64,000 nt of DNA, from positions 89,039 to 153,038 of the forward strand of contig NZ_AGIK01000006.1 in assembly GCF_000230675.1 (NCBI RefSeq), read 5' to 3'. Shown piece by piece: positions 17,347 through 29,164 of this stretch. Source of the stretch: Synechococcus sp. WH 8016. GTDB taxonomy: Bacteria; Cyanobacteriota; Cyanobacteriia; PCC-6307; Cyanobiaceae. The translations under genes were made by a program, and so were the position numbers. The notes beneath the pieces were generated by a model. The model did no database searches and was not told the origin of the DNA. It worked only from the letters and a program-made list of their open reading frames with translations. Each line of letters begins with the position of its first letter. Positions within the stretch are counted from its first letter, which is position 1.

Positions 17347-18152
17347 AACAGTGAATCCATGGCGTCCAAAACCTTGGAATCGCCAGATTGTTCGGCCAAT
17401 CCACGTAAGGCAACCAATTTGAGGCTGTTCTCAGCGGCGGTGGCTTGAATGGCTGGAAGGGAGGGGAGCCATCCTGTGGCCCCGAGATCGAGCAGCGCTC
17501 CACGGCGAACGAGCGGTGTTGGATCGTTGAGCAGTTGTTCCAACTGTTGGGCCCATTGCCCGTCTTGGGTGAGCTGCAGCATCGCTCGACACGCTGCACT
17601 ACGAATCAAAGCTCGAGCGTGGTTGCAAAAGGGACGAATCACATTCAGCACGTCGGCTCCGTTGCTGCCAATCGATCCAAGCGCTTCAAGAATGGCTTCA
17701 CAGGGCTCTTGCAACAGAGCTGAGTTCGGACGTTCTTGGCCAGCGATGGTTGGCCCGCTGGCGAGAAGGGAGCAAAGCGCTTTTACGGCGTTGGGGGCTT
17801 GCATCGAACCCAAGCTGCGTGCGGCTGCTTCTCGGATGCCGTAGTCATTGGATTGAAGGAGGCCTGAAAGGATGTCGGACGTCGAGGTCTCTTGGAGCCA
17901 ACCCAGAGAGCGAATGGCATTGAGTGCAACCCCGCGACGATCTTGATCGTCTGGATGCTCCTGAAAAGTTTGCAGGGTTTTTAGGAGCAGGGGCACCGTC
18001 TGGGGATGTCGACTGCGCATCCTTCCGAGCCACCATGCGGCGTAGTACTGGTCAGACAGATCTGCTTCTTGCTGCAGATTGCTGATGACTTGCTCTTCAC
18101 TGAGGGGAGGGTGGTCGGCAGCGTCTGTAGTTGGAGTGTTGATTATGTCCAT
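17343..18152 (-). CDS. rpcE: Phycobilin lyase subunit RpcE (E/F clan, HEAT repeats)
   Basis: 269 residues from ATG 18152, with HEAT/PBS-lyase repeats throughout (recurrent R-x-x-A-A and D-x-x-x-x-V-R patterns; Y-Y-A-A-W-W-L-G-R-M-R near residue 32 is typical of CpcE/RpcE). Partner of RpcF for alpha-84 bilin attachment to phycocyanin. Separate rpcE and rpcF, rather than the fused lyase-isomerase rpcG, is meaningful for pigment type. The start overlaps the rpcT stop by 10 nt. An upstream in-frame start (18176) adds eight residues with no family support. Confidence 0.87.
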   Translation of the reverse strand: MDIINTPTTDAADHPPLSEEQVISNLQQEADLSDQYYAAWWLGRMRSRHPQTVPLLLKTLQTFQEHPDDQDRRGVALNAIRSLGWLQETSTSDILSGLLQSNDYGIREAAARSLGSMQAPNAVKALCSLLASGPTIAGQERPNSALLQEPCEAILEALGSIGSNGADVLNVIRPFCNHARALIRSAACRAMLQLTQDGQWAQQLEQLLNDPTPLVRRGALLDLGATGWLPSLPAIQATAAENSLKLVALRGLAEQSGDSKVLDAMDSLL

Positions 18153-18733
18153 TGCGCAGGGATTTCCTCGCCCCATGTTTTGGTGCGTAAAAACCGAAAC
18201 TCGCCCGCGATGGATCCCCAGCAGCGTTCATGGGTGACCGGGTCATGCCCTCGGTCGAGTGTTTCTAAAGCATCACCTTTGAGATGAAAGGTGCTGACTA
18301 AAACCGTGTCTTTCCCATCGCGTCGCACGATGCATTGGCATCCCGGTTCCATTTCACCGCGGTAGCCGCCATCAACCTCTGTGACTTGGTAATGGCATTG
18401 ATCCATGGAGATCAGATCCTTGTCTTGAATTTGTCCTCGACAATCTGGATCAAACGTCGCTTCTGCAAAGCGATCCGGGTCCAGGAAGGTGTGGTTCCAG
18501 AGCTTGATCACTCCTGGGGATCGTTCTTCTGCTCTGATGACCCTTAAGCGGTAGGGATGGCTGGGATCTACGGCATAGGTCTGCTCCAGCAAAATCGATC
18601 CAGGTTGTAAGTGGAGGAGAGGTGTGTAGCGCAGAAAGATGTGAGCAAAAAAAGGCGGATTTTCGAATGCCTGCTCTTGGTTGCTGTATTCACCACAAAT
18701 CTGCTGAACAAAACGGCGTACGGATGGCGTCAT
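18143..18733 (-). CDS. rpcT: CpcT/RpcT-type phycobilin lyase for phycocyanin beta-153
   Basis: 196 residues of the CpeT/CpcT family, a ten-stranded calycin-like barrel. Family blocks: an N-terminal G-x-Y-S-N-Q-E-Q-A, F-L-R-Y-T-P-L, E-Q-T-Y, P-Y-R-L-R-V-I, and C-terminal Y-R-G-E-M-E-P-G-C and D-R-G-H-D-P-x-T-H-E. CpcT proteins load the bilin on Cys153 of the beta subunit; RpcB here has that Cys. The gene follows rpcBA after a terminator, so it depends on read-through or its own promoter, and starts the coupled set rpcT-rpcE-rpcF-ptpA. Confidence 0.88.
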   Translation of the reverse strand: MTPSVRRFVQQICGEYSNQEQAFENPPFFAHIFLRYTPLLHLQPGSILLEQTYAVDPSHPYRLRVIRAEERSPGVIKLWNHTFLDPDRFAEATFDPDCRGQIQDKDLISMDQCHYQVTEVDGGYRGEMEPGCQCIVRRDGKDTVLVSTFHLKGDALETLDRGHDPVTHERCWGSIAGEFRFLRTKTWGEEIPAQWT

Positions 18734-18760
18734 GTTCCGCTTTTAGGAGTTGGTTGACAA

Positions 18761-18792
18761 TAAAAAAGAGCCCCTGGATGGGGGCCCCTTTT
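18761..18792 (-). terminator. Rho-independent terminator after rpcBA
   Basis: On the minus strand a 7-bp GC-rich stem (GGGCCCC with GGGGCTC, 6-nt loop) runs into TTTTTTATT. It sits 28 nt after the rpcA stop and before rpcT, so it probably separates high-level rpcBA expression from the lyase genes. Confidence 0.8.
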
Positions 18793-18819
18793 GACCAAAA
18801 ACTCTTGGATTGATTTAGA

Positions 18820-19308
18820 TCAGATCAGAGCGTTAATGGCGTAGTCGATGTAGCTGTTGGCTTCAGTGCCGGCATTGCCAGACAGACCGTGGTTGGCCTT
18901 GATGTACTTAAGGGCTTCCACATACCAGGATGGAGAAAGCTCAAAGGTGCGGTTGATCTCATCGAGACCAGCGATCAGGTAATCGTCCATGGGGCCTGTG
19001 CCACCAGCCACCAGGCAGTAGGTGATCATGCGCAAGTAGTAACCGATATCACGGGCACACTTGGCTTTGCCTTCAGTGGTGGTGGAGTAGTTCGAACCCT
19101 GCATCTGAGTGGTGTAGGGGAACTTGGTGTAAACGGCTTGAGCGGCACCGTTCACCAAGGAGTCAGCCTTGGCGGTGAGACCTTTGGCAGCCTCGAGGCT
19201 GGCTTTGGCGCGATTGAAACGGCCAGAAGCAGCCTGAACTTCAGTGTTGCTGAGGAAGCGGCCTTGTGAATCGGCTGCTGCTACAGCTTCGGTGAGGGGA
19301 GTTTTCAT
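18820..19308 (-). CDS. rpcA: Phycocyanin alpha subunit
   Basis: 162 residues, the standard length, with the globin-like phycobiliprotein fold. The single chromophore Cys is at residue 84 in K-C-A-R-D, followed by the conserved [17 protein letters not shown] block. Pairs with RpcB to make the phycocyanin disk at the rod base. The name rpcA is used because an rpcE/rpcF pair lies in the same cluster; the bilin type itself cannot be read from sequence. Downstream partner of rpcB in a two-gene operon. Confidence 0.95.
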   Translation of the reverse strand: MKTPLTEAVAAADSQGRFLSNTEVQAASGRFNRAKASLEAAKGLTAKADSLVNGAAQAVYTKFPYTTQMQGSNYSTTTEGKAKCARDIGYYLRMITYCLVAGGTGPMDDYLIAGLDEINRTFELSPSWYVEALKYIKANHGLSGNAGTEANSYIDYAINALI

Positions 19309-19348
19309 TGTTGAAAAGGGATTGAATCGTCGAGTCGGCTATGCCTGA

Positions 19349-19867
19349 TCAGGCCACTGCAGCAGCAGCGCGGTCGAAATAGGTGCCGATTTCACTGGAG
19401 AGGGAAGAGCAATCACCTGAGGAGATGCCGGCTTTGTCGTTGACGATTGCCAGGGCAGCTTCTTTCATCAAGTTGACGCCAGCTGCAACGGAGGCGCCTG
19501 GTGTGCCCAAAGCCAAGTAGGTCTCGCGCAGACCGTTCAGGCAACGATCATCAAGGACAGAAGCGTCACCTGTGAATGCTGAGTAGGTGACGTAGCGCAG
19601 GATGATCTCCATGTCGCGAAGGCAAGCAGCCATGCGACGACTGGTGTAAGCATTGCCACCAGGAGCGATCAATGCAGGCTGCTGAGCAAACAGCTGGCGA
19701 GCAGCGTTGGCAACGATTGTGGAAGCGTTGCTGGAGAGACGACTCACAGAGTCGAGTCGCTTGTCGCTGTCGGAAACCATTGCCGACAGGGCATCGATTT
19801 CGCTGGAACTGATGAACTGGCCCCGGGCATCGGCCTGGGCGACAACCTTAGTGAAGGCGTCGAACAT
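19349..19867 (-). CDS. rpcB: Phycocyanin beta subunit
   Basis: 172 residues. Chromophore Cys at position 82 (A-C-L-R-D-M-E) and position 153 (S-G-D-C-S-S-L); the conserved N72 that is methylated in beta subunits lies in P-G-G-N-A-Y. First gene of the rpcBA transcript; the 184-nt leader (19868-20051) to pebB has a GGAG ribosome site just before ATG 19867. The linker genes that follow cpcBA in freshwater species are absent, as expected in marine Synechococcus with a single phycocyanin disk. Confidence 0.95.
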   Translation of the reverse strand: MFDAFTKVVAQADARGQFISSSEIDALSAMVSDSDKRLDSVSRLSSNASTIVANAARQLFAQQPALIAPGGNAYTSRRMAACLRDMEIILRYVTYSAFTGDASVLDDRCLNGLRETYLALGTPGASVAAGVNLMKEAALAIVNDKAGISSGDCSSLSSEIGTYFDRAAAAVA

Positions 19868-20051
19868 GGGAGAACTCCTTGGAACTGTCTGGAGGGGAAA
19901 AAGTCTTCAGACCTGGATGAGGACGGCACGGAAGCTGTGCCCATCCCGTCGGAACTGATTCTGACTAAAGAGGCTTGTCGCCCCCGACAGCTGTTCATAA
20001 TGTTTAACTCCCCAGGTGGCAGAGGCCATCTGCCCAGGGCGTTTTCTCCCC

Positions 20052-22207
<2,156 letters not shown>

Positions 22208-22208
<1 letters not shown>

Positions 22209-22426
22209 TAATTGGAGGCTTTCACCGTTCGAACTTGTTCTTCGAGTTGATGAAGGATTTGGGTGAGACGTTGAAGCTCTGGGTGCTCCGCAATGGAGGC
22301 ATCGATGCGTTTCTGAGGGAGTTTGAGCTTTTGACCCATGCCAATCACATCTTTGCGTAGCCGTTCCATGTAGGCCGTGAGCTCTTCAATCGACTCTTGA
22401 AGTTCGCTCAAAGATGATTCAGCCAT
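22208..22426 (-). CDS. Small conserved phycobilisome-locus protein, 72 aa, coiled coil
   Basis: A highly helical small protein: residues about 5-35 and 50-68 show heptad spacing of Leu, Ile and Met (probable coiled coil), joined by a short loop with Lys-Leu-Pro. No Cys. It is translationally coupled to cpeU (TAATG overlap) at the head of the cpeU-pebA-pebB operon. Function unknown; a chaperone or adaptor role beside the lyase is possible but unproven. Confidence 0.6.
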
Positions 22427-23319
<893 letters not shown>

Positions 23320-23360
23320 GTCATCCGGTTTTTCTTTTTTTAACGCAAACCTCCATCTAA

Positions 23361-23867
<507 letters not shown>

Positions 23868-23898
23868 AGACGTTGGTTTAGGTCCTTAAACGGAACGA

Positions 23899-23927
23899 AA
23901 GGAGGCCAATTGGCCTCCTTTTTTTAT
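23899..23927 (+). terminator. Rho-independent terminator of cpeBA
   Basis: An 8-bp stem AGGAGGCC/GGCCTCCT with an AATT loop followed by a run of T residues. It lies 32 nt after the cpeA stop and separates cpeBA from cpeZ. Confidence 0.92.
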
Positions 23928-24023
23928 GCCACTTCCCAAGCTAGCGATGAAGTGGATTGGTTTTCTAGTAGATTTATAGGGACGATTTGATGGGTTTCAA
24001 GCGTCTTTCATTGCTTTGATTTC

Positions 24024-24638
24024 ATGGCTTCTTCGAATGACCAGCGTCGTGAATTGGATGATCTCTTCGCTGATCTAGCCCATCCCAATCCGAGGATTCA
24101 GCAAGAGGCTTATACAGCAATGGTTGATGATTGGCCGGAAGAATCTGTTCCACGCTTGTTGTCTTTACTCGATCAACCAGATGTTTCTTTGCGCCGCGCC
24201 GCGGTGCGTGGTTTAGGTGCTTTTGGAGTGTCGACTCTGCACCCCCTAGCTGACTTGTTTGCTCAGAGCACCGATGCAACGGTGCGGGCAAGTTGTGTGA
24301 AAGCCTATGCGCAGATCGCTTCAAACTATCCAGAGCAAGACTTCAGCTCCGAGGCGATGTCTCTCTTAGAAGTTGCTCTCGATGATGCCTCGCCAGTTGT
24401 TTCTCAGTCTGCCGTGATGGCATTGGGCCAAGTGGGCACGCAAGCACTCCCTCTTTTGATTCGCATTTGTAAGGGTGGCAATATTGCTCATATTCAGTCT
24501 GCAGCGATGGCATTAGCAGAAATTCCAGATCCTGCGGCGGAACAGTGCTTAAGAGACATTTTGGCTGACCCTGAAACAGATCCACTCTCGCGTGAGACCG
24601 TCGATGCTTCTTTAAGTCGGATGATTGGCCAAAGGTAA
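24024..24638 (+). CDS. cpeZ: CpeZ phycobilin lyase subunit or chaperone (E/F clan)
   Basis: 204 residues of HEAT repeats (R-R-A-A-V-R-G-L-G near 58; S-A-V-M-A-L-G-Q-V-G near 135). CpeZ partners CpeY in attaching phycoerythrobilin to alpha-82 of PE-I and is reported to act as a phycoerythrin chaperone. cpeY lies 2 kb away on the same strand rather than adjacent, with a lyase and two small genes between. It follows the cpeBA terminator and probably has its own promoter. Confidence 0.85.
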   Translation: MASSNDQRRELDDLFADLAHPNPRIQQEAYTAMVDDWPEESVPRLLSLLDQPDVSLRRAAVRGLGAFGVSTLHPLADLFAQSTDATVRASCVKAYAQIASNYPEQDFSSEAMSLLEVALDDASPVVSQSAVMALGQVGTQALPLLIRICKGGNIAHIQSAAMALAEIPDPAAEQCLRDILADPETDPLSRETVDASLSRMIGQR

Positions 24639-24675
24639 TGCCAGGGGAAGATGATCGCTGAGGCTTGGCAATCGA

Positions 24676-25602
24676 TTAATCATTTTCGTCGCGAGATAGT
24701 TGATTGATTGCAAGGTTGAAAATGGTAATCACGCTGCTGTCTTGTTCCTGCTCAAGTTCTGTGCGAAGTCTCGAGATCACCTGCGGATCCCTAAGTTTCA
24801 TGAGTGAAAGTGCTGCATTCTTTCGTACTTGAGCATCTTGATCGCGCAACATTGGTAGTAGGAGTGGGGCTCCCCAGTTGGTGTCATGAAGCTTCCCTAG
24901 CAATGTGGTTGCCTCGGCTCGAACCTCTTCTTCTGGATCCTTCAGGGCATTTTGCAGAAGTTCACGGGCGTCAAGATCGTCAAGTTGTTGGATCTGATCA
25001 CCCAGTGCTGCAATGGCGGCTGTTCTCACTTGTGCATGTTCTGAACAGGCTGCTTTGCGCAGGGCTTCTGGTGCTTTTGCTCCCACAAAAGACAACCCCC
25101 AACTCGCTAGTCCAATTTGCATTTGACTGCTTTTAGGGTTGATGAGCACATCAAGAAGGCCATCAACCGACGCTGCACCAATGCATGCCATGGCACCCAC
25201 TGCAGACCCTTGGACGACAGGATCTGGATCCTCCAATAGAGCTTCAAGGAGATCGGGTAGTGCTTTCACGTCATTAATTAACGTCAGCGTTTTGGCAGCA
25301 GCTCGACGAACGGTGACGTTTTCGTGCCGTCGCATCGCAATGCAAAGTGAGGGCACGGCAGCGCTGCCGACCGCACCCAAACTTTCCGCAAAAGTAAGTC
25401 GTAATAAGCCACGTTTATCACCTAATCCAGCCACCATTTTTTCGATGGCATCACTGTCGCCTGCAGGTATTTCTCCTTGGCGCAACTGTTGCTTAAGTCC
25501 TTCGGCAAGCTGCGCTGCTTCTTCTCCACTCAGTTGGATTTGATCAGAGCTATTGGGCTGAGCTGAAGGGTGTGACACTGGAGGATGAACGCGATAGTCC
25601 AT
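24676..25602 (-). CDS. mpeV: E/F-clan phycobilin lyase, probably MpeV (CpeF family)
   Basis: 308 residues of HEAT repeats after a Ser/Pro-rich N terminus. The central pattern N-V-T-V-R-R-A-A-A-K-T-L-T-L-I and N-P-K-S-S-Q-M-Q-I-G-L-A-S-W-G-L fits the CpeF/MpeV/MpeU group. MpeV attaches the doubly linked bilin at beta-50/61 of PE-II. MpeU, found in blue-light-adapted strains, is the alternative; I prefer MpeV because PE-II strains need it and no other 300-residue lyase of this group is in the locus. Convergent with cpeZ; divergent from the next orphan. Confidence 0.7.
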   Translation of the reverse strand: MDYRVHPPVSHPSAQPNSSDQIQLSGEEAAQLAEGLKQQLRQGEIPAGDSDAIEKMVAGLGDKRGLLRLTFAESLGAVGSAAVPSLCIAMRRHENVTVRRAAAKTLTLINDVKALPDLLEALLEDPDPVVQGSAVGAMACIGAASVDGLLDVLINPKSSQMQIGLASWGLSFVGAKAPEALRKAACSEHAQVRTAAIAALGDQIQQLDDLDARELLQNALKDPEEEVRAEATTLLGKLHDTNWGAPLLLPMLRDQDAQVRKNAALSLMKLRDPQVISRLRTELEQEQDSSVITIFNLAINQLSRDEND

Positions 25603-25649
25603 TATCGACCTCGTTCGATCGCTATGGTCATGAAAGCAACGAGATTTGT

Positions 25650-26084
25650 GTGACCAGCTACGTTCTCTCTCACAATCTTCAAGTCCAAGATTCTTCTGTT
25701 CCTGCCCTTGGCTTCGAGGAGCTTGCGATTGCTTTAAAGAATGAAGACGCCTCCTTCACCTCGGTAGAGGCGTTAACACATCCTCATTGGAAGTTAAAAA
25801 TCGAATCTTCTCTCGATCCTGAGACGTTTGGAAAACGTCTCAGCTCGTCTTGGCGTGCTGTTCGAAAAAGCATGGGTCATGGCACGAACCATGCTGTGAT
25901 GGCTTTGGGCGGCCGCAAAGACAGCCCCGGCAATCCCGGTGCCCCCCTTCAGGAAGGAGGCTGGGGGGTTGATGTTGTTGAGACCAACGACTCTGATGCG
26001 TTTTTAATCGCAATCAATTGGAGTGGGTTGATCTCGGGGCGCCCTGCGGATGGGGTGATTCAGGTGATTGATCAGCAGGGTTGA
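25650..26084 (+). CDS. Conserved phycobilisome-locus protein of unknown function, 144 aa
   Basis: A soluble alpha/beta protein without Cys. It has a G-H-G-T-N-H-A-V-M-A-L-G-G-R-K segment, a Gly/Pro-rich loop and a C-terminal strand-rich part. I know no named family. The frame is open from GTG 25572, but that overlaps the 5' end of the divergent lyase gene, so GTG 25650 is more likely. Ends 16 nt before the convergent CpcD-like gene. Confidence 0.5.
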   Translation: MTSYVLSHNLQVQDSSVPALGFEELAIALKNEDASFTSVEALTHPHWKLKIESSLDPETFGKRLSSSWRAVRKSMGHGTNHAVMALGGRKDSPGNPGAPLQEGGWGVDVVETNDSDAFLIAINWSGLISGRPADGVIQVIDQQG

Positions 26085-26099
26085 TCAGTCGCTTGTTCT

Positions 26100-26393
26100 T
26101 TAGTTTCGGCGCTTACGACCAGATCGCTTGGACGAGTTATTGCTGGAAGTCTCAGCCTTGTCCGCTTTGGAAGAAGCTGCCTTCTTTTGGGGCGTCTCTC
26201 CTCCGAGGCCTGATCCTGCGGATGCGCCGAAGCCCATGTCGATTGATTCGATTAAAAGGCCTTTGCTATGCATTGCCTGGATTGTCCTTGCAAGATGCTG
26301 GAGCGGAACTCTGATCACCTGTTGAGAGGAAAGACGAGAGCCCTGCTCAATCGTGGTTTTCACTAAGACGGAAGAAGACTGTGTAGGGCCCAT
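26100..26393 (-). CDS. Stand-alone CpcD-like protein with basic tail
   Basis: 97 residues. Residues about 20-52 (V-I-R-V-P-L-Q-H-L-A-R-T-I-Q then L-L-I-E-S-I) follow the beta-alpha-beta pattern of the CpcD linker domain seen at the C termini of CpeC, CpeE and MpeD here. The rest is a Gly/Ala/Ser linker and a Lys/Arg-rich tail ending K-R-S-G-R-K-R-R-N. It may cap or bind rods, or regulate; no PF00427 domain is present. The fold assignment is by pattern only. Confidence 0.55.
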   Translation of the reverse strand: MGPTQSSSVLVKTTIEQGSRLSSQQVIRVPLQHLARTIQAMHSKGLLIESIDMGFGASAGSGLGGETPQKKAASSKADKAETSSNNSSKRSGRKRRN

Positions 26394-26539
26394 GTGTGCG
26401 AATCGAACCTTTCACTAGCCTCTCGCAGTTTTTTCCTTTGGCGAGAGTTGCTTAATTTTCGTTAGAGATTGATTTTGGCCCTCGCATGTCTCAGCATCCT
26501 TCAGACTTAGTGGATTAAGACCCAAAGGTGGCGACAGCG

Positions 26540-27856
26540 ATGAGTGGTGCTTTCGACAATATCCATCCTGGACTGACGCAGCCTGACGCAATCCGAATGC
26601 TGTTGACGCCAATCGATCAGTTGGAGTCGCAGAGCGACCCTTACATGGCGGCTGCGCATCTGCTCAATTTTCCTGGTCAATCCACGGAGCAGGCATTGTT
26701 GGCTCTTGTTGACGATCAGGACCAGTCTCAGCCGAGGCGTCTAGCGCGTCGTAAGGCTGTGGAAGTTTTAGGCCGCTTGAAATGTCAGGACGCCATCCCT
26801 GCAATCGGTCGTTGTTTGAATAGTGATGATCCCTATCTTGTTGAGAATTCAGCATGGGCTCTCGCTCAACTTGATTGCCAAGTTGATGCATTACACGAAA
26901 CCATGATTTCGTTGGTGTCCCGTTCTGATCAAAATCAACGTGTCCTAATCCAGAGTTTGGCGAGTCTTCAAGTGGCCTCTGCTGCTGGGGTGATCGAGCC
27001 ATTGCAGGACAGTGAAACTCCCGGAGTTCGTGGCGCTGCCATCAGTGCTTGCATCAAGTTGGGCGCCTCCTGTGATCGTCTCGATGTGCTCCAACAGCAT
27101 TTTTTGCTGTCAAATCAGATGGATCGGCAGTCTGGAATTCAGGATGCGATTGATTGTGGTGCTAGAGATTTACTTCCTGCTATTTTGCAGGCCCCAGTGT
27201 CTCCCGTGTTCAGAATGCGGGCGCTTCGTGCGCTTTGGCCAGAAGGGGATTTGATCTTTGGTGAGTTATCGCTGGTTTCAGTTGTGGATGCTCTGCTTAA
27301 TGATCATCCTAGTGATTTGGAATTGGTCCATGAATATGATCAAGCTCCTACAAATGAATTTCTGATTCAAGAATTTTTTGGAACGGATTTTAGTCGTTGT
27401 TATTTGGCCCTTCAAACTCTCTGTGATCGATCAGCTGTTGAAATATGGCCGCTGCTTCATCAGCGTTGGACTGAGGAAGCTCATAATGATTATGGTGCAC
27501 ACTATTTTTTTGTAAAGCTGTTTGGAAGTCGTTGTGACTGGCCTAAGGAGGCGTTGCCTGTTATTGAACAGATCTTAAATGAAGCAATCTTATCTCAACG
27601 TCCGCAATTCATGAAATCGAAGTCTGCTGCAGTCTTGTCAATGTATCGGTTGGGAGTTGGTTTTGAACAAGAAAGGCTCATTCAACTCTTGTCATCTGAT
27701 TCGATGCCTTTTTGGGAGGTGAGATATGCTGTTTTGATGCTTTTGTCTGATTCGAAGTTCGATTTGGACCGGGACCGTTGCCTTGAATGCTCAGCCGTTG
27801 ATCCTCATCCTTTTGTTGCCGCTCGAGCCAAGGCGATGACGAGTGATTCTATTTAG
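26540..27856 (+). CDS. cpeY: CpeY phycoerythrobilin lyase (E/F clan)
   Basis: 438 residues from ATG 26540 (GTG 26528 possible). Begins M-S-G-A-F-D-N-I-H-P-G-L; HEAT repeats cover about 40-180 (L-A-R-R-K-A-V-E-V-L-G-R-L is typical). The C-terminal half has N-D-Y-G-A-H-Y-F-F-V-K, shared with MpeY (Y-G-V-H-Y-L-L). CpeY with CpeZ attaches phycoerythrobilin to Cys82 of CpeA. The second half is clearly AT-richer than the flanking pigment genes. Confidence 0.88.
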   Translation: MSGAFDNIHPGLTQPDAIRMLLTPIDQLESQSDPYMAAAHLLNFPGQSTEQALLALVDDQDQSQPRRLARRKAVEVLGRLKCQDAIPAIGRCLNSDDPYLVENSAWALAQLDCQVDALHETMISLVSRSDQNQRVLIQSLASLQVASAAGVIEPLQDSETPGVRGAAISACIKLGASCDRLDVLQQHFLLSNQMDRQSGIQDAIDCGARDLLPAILQAPVSPVFRMRALRALWPEGDLIFGELSLVSVVDALLNDHPSDLELVHEYDQAPTNEFLIQEFFGTDFSRCYLALQTLCDRSAVEIWPLLHQRWTEEAHNDYGAHYFFVKLFGSRCDWPKEALPVIEQILNEAILSQRPQFMKSKSAAVLSMYRLGVGFEQERLIQLLSSDSMPFWEVRYAVLMLLSDSKFDLDRDRCLECSAVDPHPFVAARAKAMTSDSI

Positions 27857-27882
27857 CAGTGGTGATTGCTTTCCTTTTAAAC

Positions 27883-27911
27883 ATAAAAAAGGGGCGAAAT
27901 GATTCGCCCCA
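27883..27911 (-). terminator. Rho-independent terminator of mpeBA
   Basis: Minus-strand stem GGGGCGAA/TTCGCCCC with TCAT loop, then TTTTTT. It lies 32 nt after the mpeA stop (27943) and faces the end of convergent cpeY. Confidence 0.93.
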
Positions 27912-27942
27912 AGTCGTTATGGATGAAAAACTCGGCTGAGAA

Positions 27943-28440
27943 TCAGGCGAGTGAATTGATCACATAGTCAAGTGCACCGTTGTACTCGGTGAGAGCCTGG
28001 GGGCTCAGGTCACGAGGGGCACAACCGTCGTTACGCATGTGGGTGAAACCAGCAACGTAGGTGCCGGGGTCGATGCTGAGGGCCTTGTAAACCTCGCGCT
28101 GACCATTGATAGCCAGTTCGTCGAGAGGGCCTGTGCCGCCGACAACCAAGGAGTAGTTGATGAGACGGAGGTAGTGCACGAAATCGCGCTTGCACTTCTC
28201 TTTGCCTTCAGTCGCGCACTGGCGAGGCTGGCGGCCGGTGGCGCCGTTGGGGTACTGGGTGTACACAGCGTCAACAGCACGCTGAGCAATCGCATCGTAG
28301 TTCTGAGCGATTTTTTCAGCAGCCTCGAGACGGGCAGCAGCGCGTTGCAGGGAACCCTGTACAGCTTCCAGGTCAGAGCTGGTAGGGAAGCGAGATCCGC
28401 TGTCAGCGGATCCGATGGCGGTGGTCAGGACAGACTTCAT
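27943..28440 (-). CDS. mpeA: Phycoerythrin II alpha subunit
   Basis: 165 residues with bilin Cys at 75, 83 and 140 (R-Q-C-A-T, K-C-K-R-D, G-C-A-P-R-D), exactly the three-bilin pattern that defines PE-II alpha. The alpha-83 bilin is the one attached by MpeY (phycoerythrobilin) or by MpeZ/MpeQ (isomerised to phycourobilin). PE-II forms the distal rod disks and marks marine pigment type 3. Downstream of mpeB in one operon. Confidence 0.97.
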   Translation of the reverse strand: MKSVLTTAIGSADSGSRFPTSSDLEAVQGSLQRAAARLEAAEKIAQNYDAIAQRAVDAVYTQYPNGATGRQPRQCATEGKEKCKRDFVHYLRLINYSLVVGGTGPLDELAINGQREVYKALSIDPGTYVAGFTHMRNDGCAPRDLSPQALTEYNGALDYVINSLA

Positions 28441-28481
28441 TGATTTTAGAGATGTGTTTGGTTGAAAATCTCAGATGAGCT

Positions 28482-29066
<585 letters not shown>

Positions 29067-29164
29067 TCACCCCGGAACCGTAACTTCATCTGCCAGCTAG
29101 AAATCATTCCCCTCTGGCTTCTCAATACAAGTTTGCACTTAAAATATGAAGAAACTATGAAGCC

